64,000 bases of DNA from Rapana venosa (taxonomy: Eukaryota; Mollusca; Gastropoda; Neogastropoda; Muricidae): assembly GCA_028751875.1 (NCBI GenBank), contig CM054159.1, positions 15,739,395 through 15,803,394 of the forward strand, read 5' to 3'. Each line of letters opens with the position of its first letter. The first letter of the stretch is position 1. Shown here one piece after another: positions 33,301 through 45,059 of this stretch. The position numbers were made by a program, and so were the translations under genes. The notes beneath the pieces are model-generated. The model saw only the letters and a program-made list of their open reading frames with translations. It was not told the origin of the DNA and did no database searches.

Positions 33301-33950
33301 GAGAAAAGGGAAAAAAAAAACGGAAGGAAAAGAAAAGGAAAACGCTACTCTCCTCTTTCTTACAAGCTACATCTGCTTATAAAATTAGATAGAACAATTT
33401 TCTGAATAATAACCACCGTACGCAAATCTTTTTTTTTGCGGCCATCCATTATTTTGCCTTACCCTATAGTTGAATATATGCTTCTCCTCTTTGGGACAGC
33501 TGGTGCAGTGCTAAAAACATTTTAAATTGAGTTCATTAGATTATAATAAAAGAGCTCTGGTCTGAAACTTGTTCTTCTAAATTCAAGCTCCTAACATCAT
33601 CGATTATATGATACAAATATGCTAAACATCTTTCATAATATCAGTCTTTATCTAAATATAGCTCTATTTGTACAGAAAGTTAGAAAGGTTATGTCAATGG
33701 AAATGCCCCTCCAAAGATCACCAATAGCCTCCAAAATCACTATGACACAGACATAATCTATCTACTAAACATTTCCGAGACACAAGAAATATCTTTAAAC
33801 ATGCTTCTTGTGACTCAGGGTTGTGACTTATGGAACAAGCTCCCAAAACGCCCTTAAATGTATCAAAAACAAAAAGCAGTTCAGACTCAGCTAAAAAGCC
33901 ATCTAATGCATGATTGCCCTGGAATTTGTTAAATAGGCAATTCAACCTTT
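30390..33950 (+). mobile_element. Near full-length but broken LINE (APE endonuclease + RT)
   Basis: Pieced over all frames, the order of a LINE ORF2 is visible. Endonuclease: PRVGYLNINC (30,398), IQGYSNLP (30,552), LESMWIEIKFNT (30,676), GFIYTDCF (30,731) and DHIYTYYK (30,964). RT: SGFRKINNSCHTTL (32,540), FDFDKAFDVI (32,647), GVPHGFNIG (32,839, normally GVPQGSILG) and FADDTSFYC (32,941, the catalytic FADD box). C-terminal part: NALKCIKNKKQFRL near 33,850. Stops and frameshifts occur throughout, so it is dead. An AT-rich insert splits the two domains. The type agrees with the fragment at 1-1,530 (jockey/CR1-like, tentative). Confidence 0.8.
31141..31490. repeat. AT-only insert inside the LINE
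   Basis: About 350 bp of almost pure A/T (long T runs with ATTTATT words). It separates endonuclease blocks from a readable pre-RT region that restarts near 31,490 (FNETRQDKIFLF-like, then TKDIEF near 31,765). It looks like a simple-sequence expansion or a replaced segment. T-run lengths may be unreliable. Confidence 0.7.
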
Positions 33951-34290
33951 TTGATTTTAATACGGCAAAAAACTACCATACTTACATTGTTTACCTGCAT
34001 ACTAAATGGTTATTCCTTTACAACAAATATTCAAAAAGGGTATGTCTTACTGAGACCTAGAAATTTTTATACTGTAACTCAACTTTGTATATGTGTTGGA
34101 GGGAGGCGGGAAGGAGTAGCGCGAGAGAGCAGGAATAAGAGGGCACAACTAATATGCAAAGCATAGTAAGAGTAATCTATGCAAGCTAGTAGATTAATCT
34201 GCATGTTGAAACAAGTGGGAAAGGAGGAAATTTTAAATCCTTTTTTATGGTAGACCTGATAGCTTGATAGTGTTGGTCCATCTCCTATCT

Positions 34291-34328
<38 letters not shown>

Positions 34329-36834
34329 CTCTCTCTCTATCTCTCTTCTCTTCTCTCTCTCTCTCTCTTCTCCTCTCTCTCTCCTCTCTCTCTCTCTTTT
34401 CTCTCTATCTCTATCTCTCTCTCTCCCTCTATCTCTACTCTCCTCTCTCTATCTCTCCCTCTCTCTCGCTCTCTTATCTCTCTCTTATCCTTTCCTTCCT
34501 CTCTCCTCTACTCTCCTCTCCTCAACCTCAATGCCTTTTGTTTGTCTAATTCGATAGTTTTTATCATGGGATTTTTTTTTTTATTGCAGTTGAGATGACT
34601 TATTAGAGTACTATTATAAGCGTGACGATACCGTTTTTTGTATTTTGTTATTGTTTTTGTTTGATAGTCAGTGGATTATGGGCTTTGAAATTAATATTAT
34701 GTATAGTTTAGGGGGGTTTACTTGTTTGAATCAATATTTGTTCATTTTTTTTTTTTTTTTAAACTATTTTATTTGACTTTTTGAAAGCGTGTATTTCCCC
34801 TTCCCCATTGTTACTCATACCCCACCACCCCATCCTTTCCATATGCTTTTCTGTTATCATGGTTAATGTTGTTTGTCTCATTGGTGCTGGGGTCATTTGT
34901 TTTAGTGTTTGTTCTTGGTGTATGGGAGGAATTTGGGCGATTGGTGTCTATTATAATTGTATCTCTATTATGTGATAATCATTATTATAATTTATTTGTA
35001 TTATCTTGCTTTGATAGCTATTGTGTGAATATGGTCATTTTTATAGAGCGCTATTTGAAAAGTATGAATGAACGCAAAAAAAAGCACTCAGTGTGCTGGG
35101 TGTGAGGAGGAGTGGAGGTGAGGTCATTGAAGTTAATATGCGTCAGTGAATGGACGTATGCCTAGTATTTTCTAACGTTTTTTTTCTTGTTCTATTTTTA
35201 TATATCTAAAGTATATACGTGAAAGAATGGAGTATCAGTTGGTGGTTAGTTATCTTGTTTGTCCTGTCACGTTTATGATTTTTTTTGTTTTAGTTCTTTA
35301 TAAAATTTTTTTTGTTAGGGCATGGGTGAGGGTAGGGAGAGAGCTCGCGATCTGGATGTGCATGAGTAGGTGTGGATCGGGTGGGGGTGTGGGGGGTTTG
35401 GGGTGTGGGGATTGGGTGAGCATGTTAGGTTGTGGGGGACCGAGGGGGGGTGGGGGGGGGTTTGGGTTAGGCGGTGGTGTTTTTTAGGGGTTGGGTTTTT
35501 GGGATAGGGGGTGTTTTAGGTTATATTTATCTTGTTGTTTGTTCTGTTTGTATCTTTTTGGTTGGGAGGGGGGTGGTGGGGTAGGGGCAGTTGGCTTAGC
35601 TGGTGTTGTGGGGTTGGTTGTGGAGTTGGGAGGGGTTGTTGGAATGGTCAGACGAAAATTTCTTGGTTCTTGATAAGGATTGGCTTGTTTTTGATGAATA
35701 AAAATAAAATAAATAAAAATTGAGAAAAAAAAAAAAAAAAAATAAAATAAAATATTAAATAAAAGGCACAAGAATTATAGACCCAAATTGATTAGGAAGT
35801 TGGCTTGGGTCATGTATTGGTCGGGCCGGTATTTATAATAATTTTTTTTGTTTTTTTTTTTGTTTTGTTCATGACTCTGGACTCTTGACGCCGGGGGTCC
35901 TTCATCCTCACTCACACACGATATATCTTGGATGGATGTGCATGGGGATGGGGGTTTTTGGGTTGTATGTGGGGGAGAGACGCGATAGAGGCTATACGAG
36001 AACTAGCTTCCACGCAGCGATCTACCGTCGCTCTCTCCTCTCTCTCTCTCCTCTCTTCCTCTCCTCTCTCTCTCTTTCTTACACACACCCCACACACACC
36101 TCACACAACTCACACACACCACACACACACAACACACCACACCCTACACACAACACATACAGGGGGGGAGGACCGTGACGGCGGGGATAAGCTTAGTGCG
36201 GTTTTTTTTATTTTAATAGAAGATTGGGTTTGTTTTGGCTTCCGTTTTCAAGGGGGGGTTTTTTTCCACACTGGATGTTCATTTAGGAGTTAACATCAGT
36301 GTATGTTTTTGTGAACTCCAACTAGACTCCCACTTTTCCCCAATAAGTCGTTTTTCTTTCGGATGAAGACTGAGAAATTTAGAGACATAATTTCGGTCGG
36401 ATGAGAAAATGATTGAGATTGTGTGTGTGAGAATGTGATGAGATTTTTTTTTTTTCGGATTTGCGGATGTTTTATGAGTTGATTGATTTTCGGTATGAGA
36501 CAGATGGAATGTATGTGAGGATGAGTGATGAGTTTTTATTTTTTTCGGATATGAGATTTTGTCTTTCGGATGAGACATGAGACCTGAGACAATTTGTGTT
36601 TTTTTTTTCGGGATGAGAATGTGTTGAGATGATGTGTGAGGGGATTGAGGGTTGATGATTTTTGAGATAATTGATGAGGTTTGAGAGTTCCTTTCGGGGG
36701 TTGACTTGTGTTTGATCATGTGAGGTTGAGATTGAATGGTTGATTGAATGATTGATTGACGACAATTATATAAACCGAAGGACCCTCTCCTCGTGTTGTT
36801 CTTGATGTGGCCATTAGAAAAAAACGCACAATTA
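33951..36834. other. Low-complexity region, no gene seen
   Basis: 34,285-34,530 is (CT)n with interruptions. 34,560-35,220 is T-rich. 35,350-35,660 is strongly G/GT-rich with few C, and 35,715-35,750 is A-rich. 36,035-36,165 is CT then (CA)n. 36,370-36,760 has loose repeats of CGGATGAGAC and GATGAGATTTT words. No frame beyond these repeats has a recognisable motif. Confidence 0.65.
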
Positions 36835-37045
36835 TAAAGCAAACATCTTTGCGCAACATGTTAATTACTGTTCCACTGTTCGTATGTGTAGGCCATGTTG
36901 TTTGAGCCAATTGGTGTGCCAAGAGTGGAATAGAGTGGGGGTACAGATGACAATAATTTACAAAACAGCCCATACACACGGGGAACTGGATATAAACATA
37001 GTACATAAGGGCTTTATTTATTTATCTCGATTATAAAAGAATAAA
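36835..37045 (+). mobile_element. SINE family-A 3' part, plus orientation
   Basis: AACATCTTTGCGCAACATGT, TTGGTGTGCCAAGAGTGGAA, CCATACACACGGGGAACTGG and CATAAGGGCTTTATTTATTT + ATCTCGATTATAAAAGAATA: body and tail in sense orientation, without the head. It is the same arrangement as 29,860-30,045. The sequence right after it (GTAGGCCACTTCGGAGTAGT) resembles 29,630, so a larger shared unit may exist. Confidence 0.65.
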
Positions 37046-38684
37046 ACATAAAATAAATTGTAGGCCACTTCGGAGTAGTAGAATTAATTATAGGAAAGGG
37101 AAGGGGGGGTGGGGGTGGAGATCGGTGACACAGGATTATATATATAATGTTTGTATTGTGGTCACATAGAGTGGTTGTGGGTACCAGTCAGAAGGGTCTT
37201 AAGTATCAAATTTTACATTTTCAACTTTTTATATGGACTGGACTCGGAAAACAGGCCTGGATTTGCCTGCTGCTCTTTTTCATCGTTGGGCTTTTATTTT
37301 AAAAGTAGAAATGAAAGAGATAAGATGAAAGAGAAAGGAATTTTTCGTTAGTGTATGGTGATAATTAAAATATCAGTTTTATTGATCAGATAATCAAACC
37401 TTTTGCATTCAAAAAAGAGGGCTACTAAGTGATGTTCTAGCAGAAGGCGCTAATGCACGCTACCTATCTTCGGACTGTGGCTTGTCTTGATGTAACGAGT
37501 CACCAGATTGAGGATAGGCCAAAGAGTGTTTCAAAAACACCAAGCAGGTGGAGATAAAGTAGGGGGAAAGAAAGGGTAAAAGGAGTGGGGGGAAGGAATT
37601 GCATTGCAGTGGTAGGTGGCACATAGGTGGGGGGTTGGGTTTTTTGGTGAGCAGTTTGGTGTTTTGGTGTGGGATTTGGTGGTGGTGATGTAGGTTTGTT
37701 TTTTTTTTTGGGTTTTTGTTTGCTAGTTTTTGATTGTGTCTGGGCCGCTCCATCCGAACCCTCCCTCCAACTATCACGTTTTTTTTTGCCTTTTGATGGT
37801 TTTCTCCTATAAGGACCACTTAAGCAGGGATAGCTGGGCTTTGTTTATTGGACTGTCATCCATCTGAGATTTGAGAAATGTTTTGCTTGTCACATTCGGG
37901 AGGGGGGCTGTTTCTGATGTGGGGAGAAGGGGAAGTACTGTTGGTACCTAATTAATCGTTTTTACACACTTTATCTAAAAACATCCGTTTCTGAGACGTA
38001 CCAGGAAGACTGCATTTTCATTCCGTCTCCTGTCTTCCAAGCATTGAAAAAAGGATTTAAAAAAATCAACTCTTGTACCACAAAAAGGGGTTAGTTTGGG
38101 TTTTATTCTCTTTATCGGTTTTGGTTTATTAGTTGTACTTCTATAAATGTTGATTCATTTTATTAGGCTTGCATACTCTATTTCAATCCCCTCCCCTCCT
38201 CTTCGCTCTGTTGTGTTCATATCATACACTTTTTGAACATTTTACATGTTGCATTTTAATTTGCCATATTAGTAGTGTTTGTGTTGCAAAGAGTGCTTGC
38301 TTCACATATATGTTGTGTCTAGTGCATCAGGGCGTCATATACGGAATGTCAGGCGCGCGGTCGCGTGTGTTGTGTGTCTGTTTTTTTGTTGTTCGATGTG
38401 TGTGTATTGTGTGTTTGTGCTTTTCATAATTATGTGCGGTATGTGTGTTGGTGTGTATGTGTCGTTTGTGTTTTTTTCTTATTTTGCGGGCCGTGTGTGT
38501 GCGTGTGTCTGTCTGTCTTTCTAAGTTTGTCATTTGGAGGGGTGGTGTTTTGTGTTGTATGTTTGATTGTGTGGGCATTGTCACTGTGTGTTTATTTTGT
38601 CTACACGGGTGTCGACGTTGTTTGTTGTTTTTTTGTTTCATATTTTGTGTGGTTTTTGGTGTGTTGACTTCTGGGTGGTTGTGC
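37046..38684. other. Unassigned sequence, GT-rich to the right
   Basis: No gene recognised. 38,365-38,660 is GT-rich with T runs. Frames of about 100 codons here are Cys/Val repeats caused by GT words. 37,620-37,720 is G/T-rich with homopolymers. Confidence 0.6.
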
Positions 38685-41256
38685 TTGTTATGTACTGTTT
38701 TGTTTTGATTTTTTTTTCATTGCATGTGACGTGTAGTACCCGGTGCTCCAATTGGTGGCTTGTTTGGTCGGATGCCTGGGCTTTGGGAATAGTGCGCGTG
38801 TGGTCTGTTCGTGTTCGGGGGACTCATCTTGTCTGTTGTGTGGATGTGGTGCACGTGCCCTGAGCATGCCTGCTTGCTAATAGTGTGGTATATTAGAGAT
38901 AACTGAGATAATGAAATATTGTTGTTTTTGTATTTAGATGACTTCGTGTAGTTAATTGGTTGTGGGTGACGTGTAGATTTCTTTTGTGTGCTGTGTGCGA
39001 TGGTGTGGAGGTTGTCGTCTTTTGTTTTGGCGTGTCAGTAGTGGGTAAGTCTGTCATTTGTGTGTAGGTTATACGGAATGCGGGTGTGTTGCATGGTACG
39101 TGGGGGGTGTTAAATGGGAGGGGTTGCGATAAGCTTTAGGGCGACGGTGTTCTTGGTATAGTATTAGGATGTATGGAGTAGGGCGAGTGTGTGTTTGTTT
39201 ATCTTTTTTGGGGTGGGGAAGGCGTAGGGCTCTTGGGGGTGTGGGGTGGGCTCGCCGGCCGTTTATGGTGGCTCCGGCCCATTTTTGATACTGGATAGCT
39301 TTTGGTTTGCGCGTCATTTCCGTCGTGGTGTGGCAGTTTTCTGCTTATTTTTTTTCTTTGATGTTGTCTTGTTTGTTTTTGTTGTGTTTTAGAGATTGTT
39401 TTGTTGAGCTGTTTTATTTCCTTTGTTTCGTGGAATGAAAAATTGTCGGAGGAATTGTAAAAAAAGAGTAAAAAAAAGAGGGTGGAAAAGTGAGGGGGAA
39501 GATGTGGAGATTTAGATGTAGAGGATGGATAGTGTTGAAGGAGGGAAGAAATGACGAGGATTGCTTGTTCGTTGTCAGGATCAGATTTGTAGATTGCCTG
39601 CTGCCTCTACAAGTTATTTCTCCCCTTCACCCTGCCATTGTCAAGCATTGTTCATCATCTACTCAGATGGCTGTAGGTGGTAAAAATTGGAGGAAACAAT
39701 ACTTTGACAACAGCTTATTATTCGCAGGTCATCACCCTCCCTATATCCAGGACTATAACTCAAAGTTTCTTGAGCCTGGTCAAACTTAGAATGGAGTGTG
39801 AAGACTGGTTGCACTCTTCAATTTCAAATGCAAGAAACGCACAGCCATCAACTTCCTTTCTGGTGGGACTTTGTTTCCAGATTGGCGATGAGCAGGGGTG
39901 TAAATATATAGAGTCCTAATATTGCTGAGCCTAACACAAGCACAACCTATTCTTATTTTGAGAGAGTAGATATATGAGAGATAGATATGGTTTACTTATT
40001 GTTTATGGGTGCCTAAGCCTACATCCGCAACACAAGATGTATACAGATGGACGCAGACGTCAAATGGGTTGTGATATGTCTGCATCCAGTTCCCAGAGCT
40101 ATTGATGACATCATGCACTTCAAAACAAACTTGGGGAATGATGGCCTTCGTATTCTGAGACTGGTTGGCTTATCAAGAAAGGGGCATCAAGAGCTGCCCA
40201 AAGTGCTCCTGAGGTTGTATGGCGACAAACAGCCCATAGCAGACGCCAAAAAGCGGGATCTTTCGTCACTGTGTGAGTCCAGTGTCGTCTCAAAGGCACA
40301 TCATGGGTTCTACCAACACCTGCCATCCTCTGCCTCAGTCAGTGACAAACTGCCAGAACCTGATGCCAAGGACACAGGCAGTGACACTGACTGAGTGACC
40401 CACCCACACTGACCTCTGTAATGCTTCACCCACTATCACACAGAGAGGAGGTTTAAAACTGAGAGGGTTTTTGGTCTTTTCTAAATGGGTGGTTTTCTTA
40501 CTCAGCTTCAAGAAAATTAACAGGAAACATAATCACTGGTCCCATAATATTACAATGGGTTGTTCATACATTATGGTGATCGATGTCCAGCAAAAATTGC
40601 TACAGAATACGGTCACAGGCAAACTGAAAGGATTGGTCTGTTGATTGTAATGGAGTGTAATTCATTACTCAGCAAATATCACAGACAAAGATGAAGTTAA
40701 TAACATGAAGTATAGATATTACAATGGGTTTTCTATACATTCACTGGTGACAGTAGAAGACTGTACAGGAATCTAGGTCACAGCTGGTAACATGAGTAAC
40801 AGGAGTTTCTTTGATGTAGATATGTCGTAAAGATCCTGATACATTTGTCCATGGTGAATATCTACTGACAGTTAGATCGATTGTATATTCTGCAGTTGCC
40901 ATGAAGAACTATTACATGACAGGTATAGAGGATTAACAAAATTACATGACAGTATAGTGGTAGACAATGTCATGGATATTTCCTATGGAACACTACAACA
41001 GCTGGTGACAGCTGGAAGTAAGTGAATGAGGTTTTCTTCAAAACTGTAGACAGGGCATAATGACAGCTAGAGTGACACTTTGAGGGTAATTATGCTCTGG
41101 TAATACGTCCTGTTATACAGTTTTGGCCATCCATTGGTGATGCTAATAGCTCTCTCTCATTTTCATTGTTCATCTTTCTCTCTCTCTCTCTCTCTCTCAT
41201 CTCTCCTCTCTCTTGTCCCTCTCTTCTCTCCTCTTTCTCCTCTCTCTCTCTTTGTC

Positions 41257-41316
<60 letters not shown>

Positions 41317-41402
41317 TCTCTCCCCCCCCCCTTATCCTCCCTACCTTAGTCTATGTATTTTTTCTTGCATATTCATCTACACATATATTATGAAATTACA
41401 CA
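38685..41402 (+). repeat. 2.8-kb dispersed repeat, copy 2
   Basis: See the entry at 22,301. The match begins abruptly at TTGTTATGTACTGTTTTGTT with unrelated sequence to the left in the two copies. It ends after CATCTACACATATATTATGA. The (CT)n array here (41,175-41,325) is shorter than in copy 1. Confidence 0.75.
40047..40394 (+). CDS. Putative terminal coding exon inside the 2.8-kb repeat
   Basis: A frame of 115 codons ends at a stop at 40,392-40,394. An acceptor-like site (ATGTCTGCATCCAG, ending 40,090) could start the exon with FP/VPRAIDDIMHFK. The peptide has a basic middle (LVGLSRKGHQELPKVLLRLY), an IADAKKRDLSSLC block, HHGFYQHLP, and an acidic C-terminus (LPEPDAKDTGSDTD) just before the stop, as real C-termini often have. 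The block I-ADAKK-DL-SLC then HH-FY-LP resembles C-termini of uncharacterised proteins encoded by repeated elements in invertebrates; that is a recollection of general type, not a search. The 3' flank is non-coding. Copy 1 is frameshifted. The function is unknown. Confidence 0.4.
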   Translation: MDADVKWVVICLHPVPRAIDDIMHFKTNLGNDGLRILRLVGLSRKGHQELPKVLLRLYGDKQPIADAKKRDLSSLCESSVVSKAHHGFYQHLPSSASVSDKLPEPDAKDTGSDTD

Positions 41403-42482
41403 TGGCGCACATGCGCGCACGCACGCACGCACACACACACACACATACACACACATGTACGCACGCATCAGCGGATATGTGTAAGCCTATGCTATGTCTA
41501 CATACTCTACTGGTCTGTGTTTACCTAATCTGGTTTGCACGCACGTGTGTGTGTGTGTGTCCCCGTGTGTAGGTGCCTTGTGCGTGTGTGCGTGCGTGCG
41601 TGTGTGTGTGTGTGTGGAGGGGGGTGCATATGTGCACACACGCGCATTCTTATGCAGTATGTCTTATTTTTGGCATTATATGTATTTCTAGTCAATGGTC
41701 ATTGTATTCCTGTAATCGTGTGTGTGTATGTGTGTGTGTGTGTGCGTGCGCGCGCATGTGTGTGCGCGTGTGCGTGAGTGCGCGCGCGAGGATGCATGCG
41801 TGAGTACTTGTATGCATAAAAAATAATTGTATATGTCTTTATTAGTCAATGGTCTTTATAACACTGTACTCCTACATTGGTGTGTGTGTTTGTGAGAGAG
41901 CGAGAGAGCGAGCGAGAGAGCGAGCGAAAGCGCACGTGCACACGCATGAGTGCGTGCGTGCGTGCGTGTGTGTGTGTGTGTGATCGCATGTGCACACGCA
42001 TGTATGCGTGCGTGCATGTGTGTGTGTGTTTGTGAGCGTCGTGCACATGCATGAGTCATGCTGCGTCGAGCGTGCCTGTGTGTGTGTTTGTGTTTCCATG
42101 TGTGGTGTTGTGAATTCTTTATTCCGAGGATAATGGAATAAGCACTCATGTGCTGTGTGTTGTATGTTGGTTGATGTGTTTATTTGAATTTCATAGAATG
42201 TTTAATTAAAGCGTATGTAATGTACTTCTACTGTGTCTTTGTGTTTGTGATGTATGAATGTGCCTCTCAGTATTGTAATTGTCTTTGGTTGGATCATTAA
42301 AGTGTTTTTCACTTTAACTTACTTGTGTTTATAGAGAAGAAGAGACACACACACAACACCGCGCGTGCACGCGCGCACGCCCTCACACAATCACTCATAA
42401 ACTATACATGCAAATGTATGTATACATTATCATTCTTCTTTCTTTCTCTCTCTCATACACACAGACAACACACACACAACAC
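41403..42482. repeat. (CA)n, (GT)n and CG-interrupted repeats
   Basis: (CA)n at 41,425-41,460, GT-rich at 41,540-41,625, mixed GT/GC words at 41,720-41,800, GAGCGA words at 41,895-41,935 and GT at 41,950-42,030. 42,115-42,150 is a family-A SINE tail (CCGAGGATAATGGAATAAGC). 42,335-42,482 is (CA)n up to the N run. No gene is seen. Confidence 0.8.
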
Positions 42483-42982
42483 NNNNNNNNNNNNNNNNNN
42501 NNNNNNNNNNNNNNNNNNNNNNNNNNNNNNNNNNNNNNNNNNNNNNNNNNNNNNNNNNNNNNNNNNNNNNNNNNNNNNNNNNNNNNNNNNNNNNNNNNNN
42601 NNNNNNNNNNNNNNNNNNNNNNNNNNNNNNNNNNNNNNNNNNNNNNNNNNNNNNNNNNNNNNNNNNNNNNNNNNNNNNNNNNNNNNNNNNNNNNNNNNNN
42701 NNNNNNNNNNNNNNNNNNNNNNNNNNNNNNNNNNNNNNNNNNNNNNNNNNNNNNNNNNNNNNNNNNNNNNNNNNNNNNNNNNNNNNNNNNNNNNNNNNNN
42801 NNNNNNNNNNNNNNNNNNNNNNNNNNNNNNNNNNNNNNNNNNNNNNNNNNNNNNNNNNNNNNNNNNNNNNNNNNNNNNNNNNNNNNNNNNNNNNNNNNNN
42901 NNNNNNNNNNNNNNNNNNNNNNNNNNNNNNNNNNNNNNNNNNNNNNNNNNNNNNNNNNNNNNNNNNNNNNNNNNNNNNNNNN
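42483..42982. other. Assembly gap, exactly 500 N
   Basis: Uniform N run of round length, the usual placeholder for a scaffold join of unknown size. Frames reported across it are meaningless. The sequence on the two sides does not join logically: the right side restarts in the middle of the segment seen at 12,823. Confidence 0.98.
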
Positions 42983-43081
42983 CTCAGCTTTCGCACTTTC
43001 TACACAGTTGCCCTGTAACAATTGCGTATTATGCAGAGTTGTTTCTGAAATTGATAAACATTTTAGTAGGGGGGGGGGGGA

Positions 43082-43895
43082 GGGGATCAGAGCTCAGTGG
43101 TTTAGAGTGACTGACTTCGAATCTTGAGGGATTTCATAGACCAGGTTTGGGCCTTGGTTGCACCGCCTACGAGAATTTTTTTTCTTGGAGCTAAAATTTA
43201 CCATAACTCAGTCTCGGAAAATCATGCAGTCTTTTTTTTTTGTTTCTCGGGAAGAGCTCCGAAGTTCACCATCGGTGATATTTTGCATATGCGACCATTT
43301 TTTGCGTACCATTAAGGTAGCGGCATTCTGATTTCAGGGATGCTGTGTAAAAACACCATGTGCATGTGTTTTTGAGATTGTGTCATCCATCCCTACCAGC
43401 ACGAATTCGCCTACTCTTTTGAAAGGAATAACAAGTTTTAATGTGTGCGCCAGATGTTCTGCGTGCGTTCGCACACAGGAACAAGGACTTTTCGGGGAGT
43501 GGAGTAGGTAAGGTAAAGGTAAGGATGTCCCATAACCTACGTGGTCGTAGGGGAGCGAGGCATCAGAGACCTCAACTTCTCAAGGGGCCAACATATTGAG
43601 GGCGGCGCCCATCTTCTCTCCCTTGCTGCTTTACCTTCCCTGACCCTAAAGAGGCAGGTACCCATTTACAGCTGGGGGAACTGGGGAACTGTACTGGAGC
43701 CAAGGTGCGCAAACGGTCACCCATCCAACTGGTAACCACGCTCGATGCTGCTTAACCTTGGCTGGGGGAATAGGTACTGATGTTGAAATCAAAGGGAAAC
43801 GTCCCCTCAAACAGGGGCCTCTGTGGTGGCTCGAACCCGGGCCGTCAGATCACAAGCGCAGCACTTGAACCACTTAAGTTATCCGGCTCCTTTTT
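43082..43895. mobile_element. Composite SINE with converging heads, second copy
   Basis: Partner of 12,916-13,735. Left plus head: CAGAGCTCAGTGGTTTAGAG at 43,090. Right minus head at 43,825-43,895 with GGGTTCGAGCC intact and TTAAGTGGTTCAAGTGC as the weak A box. The body is split by the 5S-derived SINE. Confidence 0.65.
43511..43768 (-). mobile_element. 5S rRNA-derived SINE, second copy
   Basis: 43,714-43,762 reads on the minus strand as CCAAGGTTAAGCAGCATCGA, GCGTGGTTACCAGTTGGATG and GGTGACCG, the 5S promoter blocks. Flanks AGTAGGTA (43,503) and AATAGGTA (43,769) share a 6-bp TAGGTA. It keeps a more regular middle (CAGCTGGGGGAACTGGGGAA) than the left copy (CAGCTGGATCAACTGGAGAA). Confidence 0.8.
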
Positions 43896-43953
43896 TGTCT
43901 GATTTTATTTTGGGGTGAAAAAAGTTACTGTATACTATGTAATGATAATTGTG

Positions 43954-44160
43954 TTCATGGTCTTTGTCAGCAGATCTTCGCCGATGATCGTCACCCTCCT
44001 CACCAGAGATCATGGAGACGCCATTCATGGTCTTTGTCACCAGATCTTCACCCAGTGATCATCACACTTCTCACCAGAGATCATGGAGACGCCATTCATG
44101 GTCTTTGTCACCAGATCTTCACCAGTGCTCATCACACTTCTCACCAGAGATCATGAAGAT
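43954..44160 (+). repeat. ~70-bp minisatellite, three units
   Basis: Unit starts at 43,954, 44,024 and 44,095 (70 and 71 bp). One unit fewer than the left contig. Confidence 0.85.
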
Positions 44161-45059
44161 GCCACGGCCACGATGTTGGAGCGCATGACCCGGAACATTG
44201 TCCAAGATCCCCATGACTCGGTAGACAGATGTCGGATGTATGGGGCTTGAAGGGTTTAGAATGGGAGATAGGAGAAAGTGCTTCACCGAATCCCTGAAGG
44301 GCAGACCTAGTGCACTCACTGCCTGGTTCCGATGCCCAGGGATGTAGAACAATCCATGGCCGTCTTCGTCTTCTACTGGATTGAACAGCGAAGTAGGTAG
44401 GAGTTTGGGGGTTTAGGTATCAGAGTGGCGTCATTATGACCTCCCATCTCTGAAACGCTTTAGGGACTAGATGCGATGAGACATCCGCCCTCCGACATTT
44501 CACCAACCCTGTCTTCTTTTTCTTTTTCTTCTTCTTCTTCAAACACTCAGACAGCAACTACTGATGCCTGTCATAGGAGCGAAAGTGCGCTGCACTGCCG
44601 CTACACGCCTGACGAATCAGGCCCAGCGCATCCGACTTCGACGCGTTACCGACCGCATGAGGTAGGGTGTCTAAGTATCCCTGCCTTGCACACTCTACAG
44701 CCGAGTCAGTACAGAGTACACTCTGTCAACGCGTGTGTGCACACAGTCCGCAACCGTGACCCAGTCCTTCCCATTTGGCCGAAAACTCCCGTCAGTACCC
44801 TCAGTGGTCACGAAGGGAGCCCATCAATCGTGTCGCCGAACAAGGATGTGGGTGTCCTGAAACGGCACAGGCTGCCTACCCTCGCACACAGTGCTCATGA
44901 GGGGAAGGGACACCTCACGCCCCCAAACATTGTCTTCACACTTTCTATACCTTCTGGGTCTCTTCCTTCTTGCTCTGATTCCTCAGAAGTCTGGCATTGG
45001 TGTCGACAGTTGTCATGGGGATCGTATCTCAGTTCTGGGCTTGTCTCCCAACAGTTTCT

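Noticed and set aside
42325..43127. Long frames across 42,325-43,127 on both strands
   Set aside because: They run through the 500-N gap and have no coding meaning.
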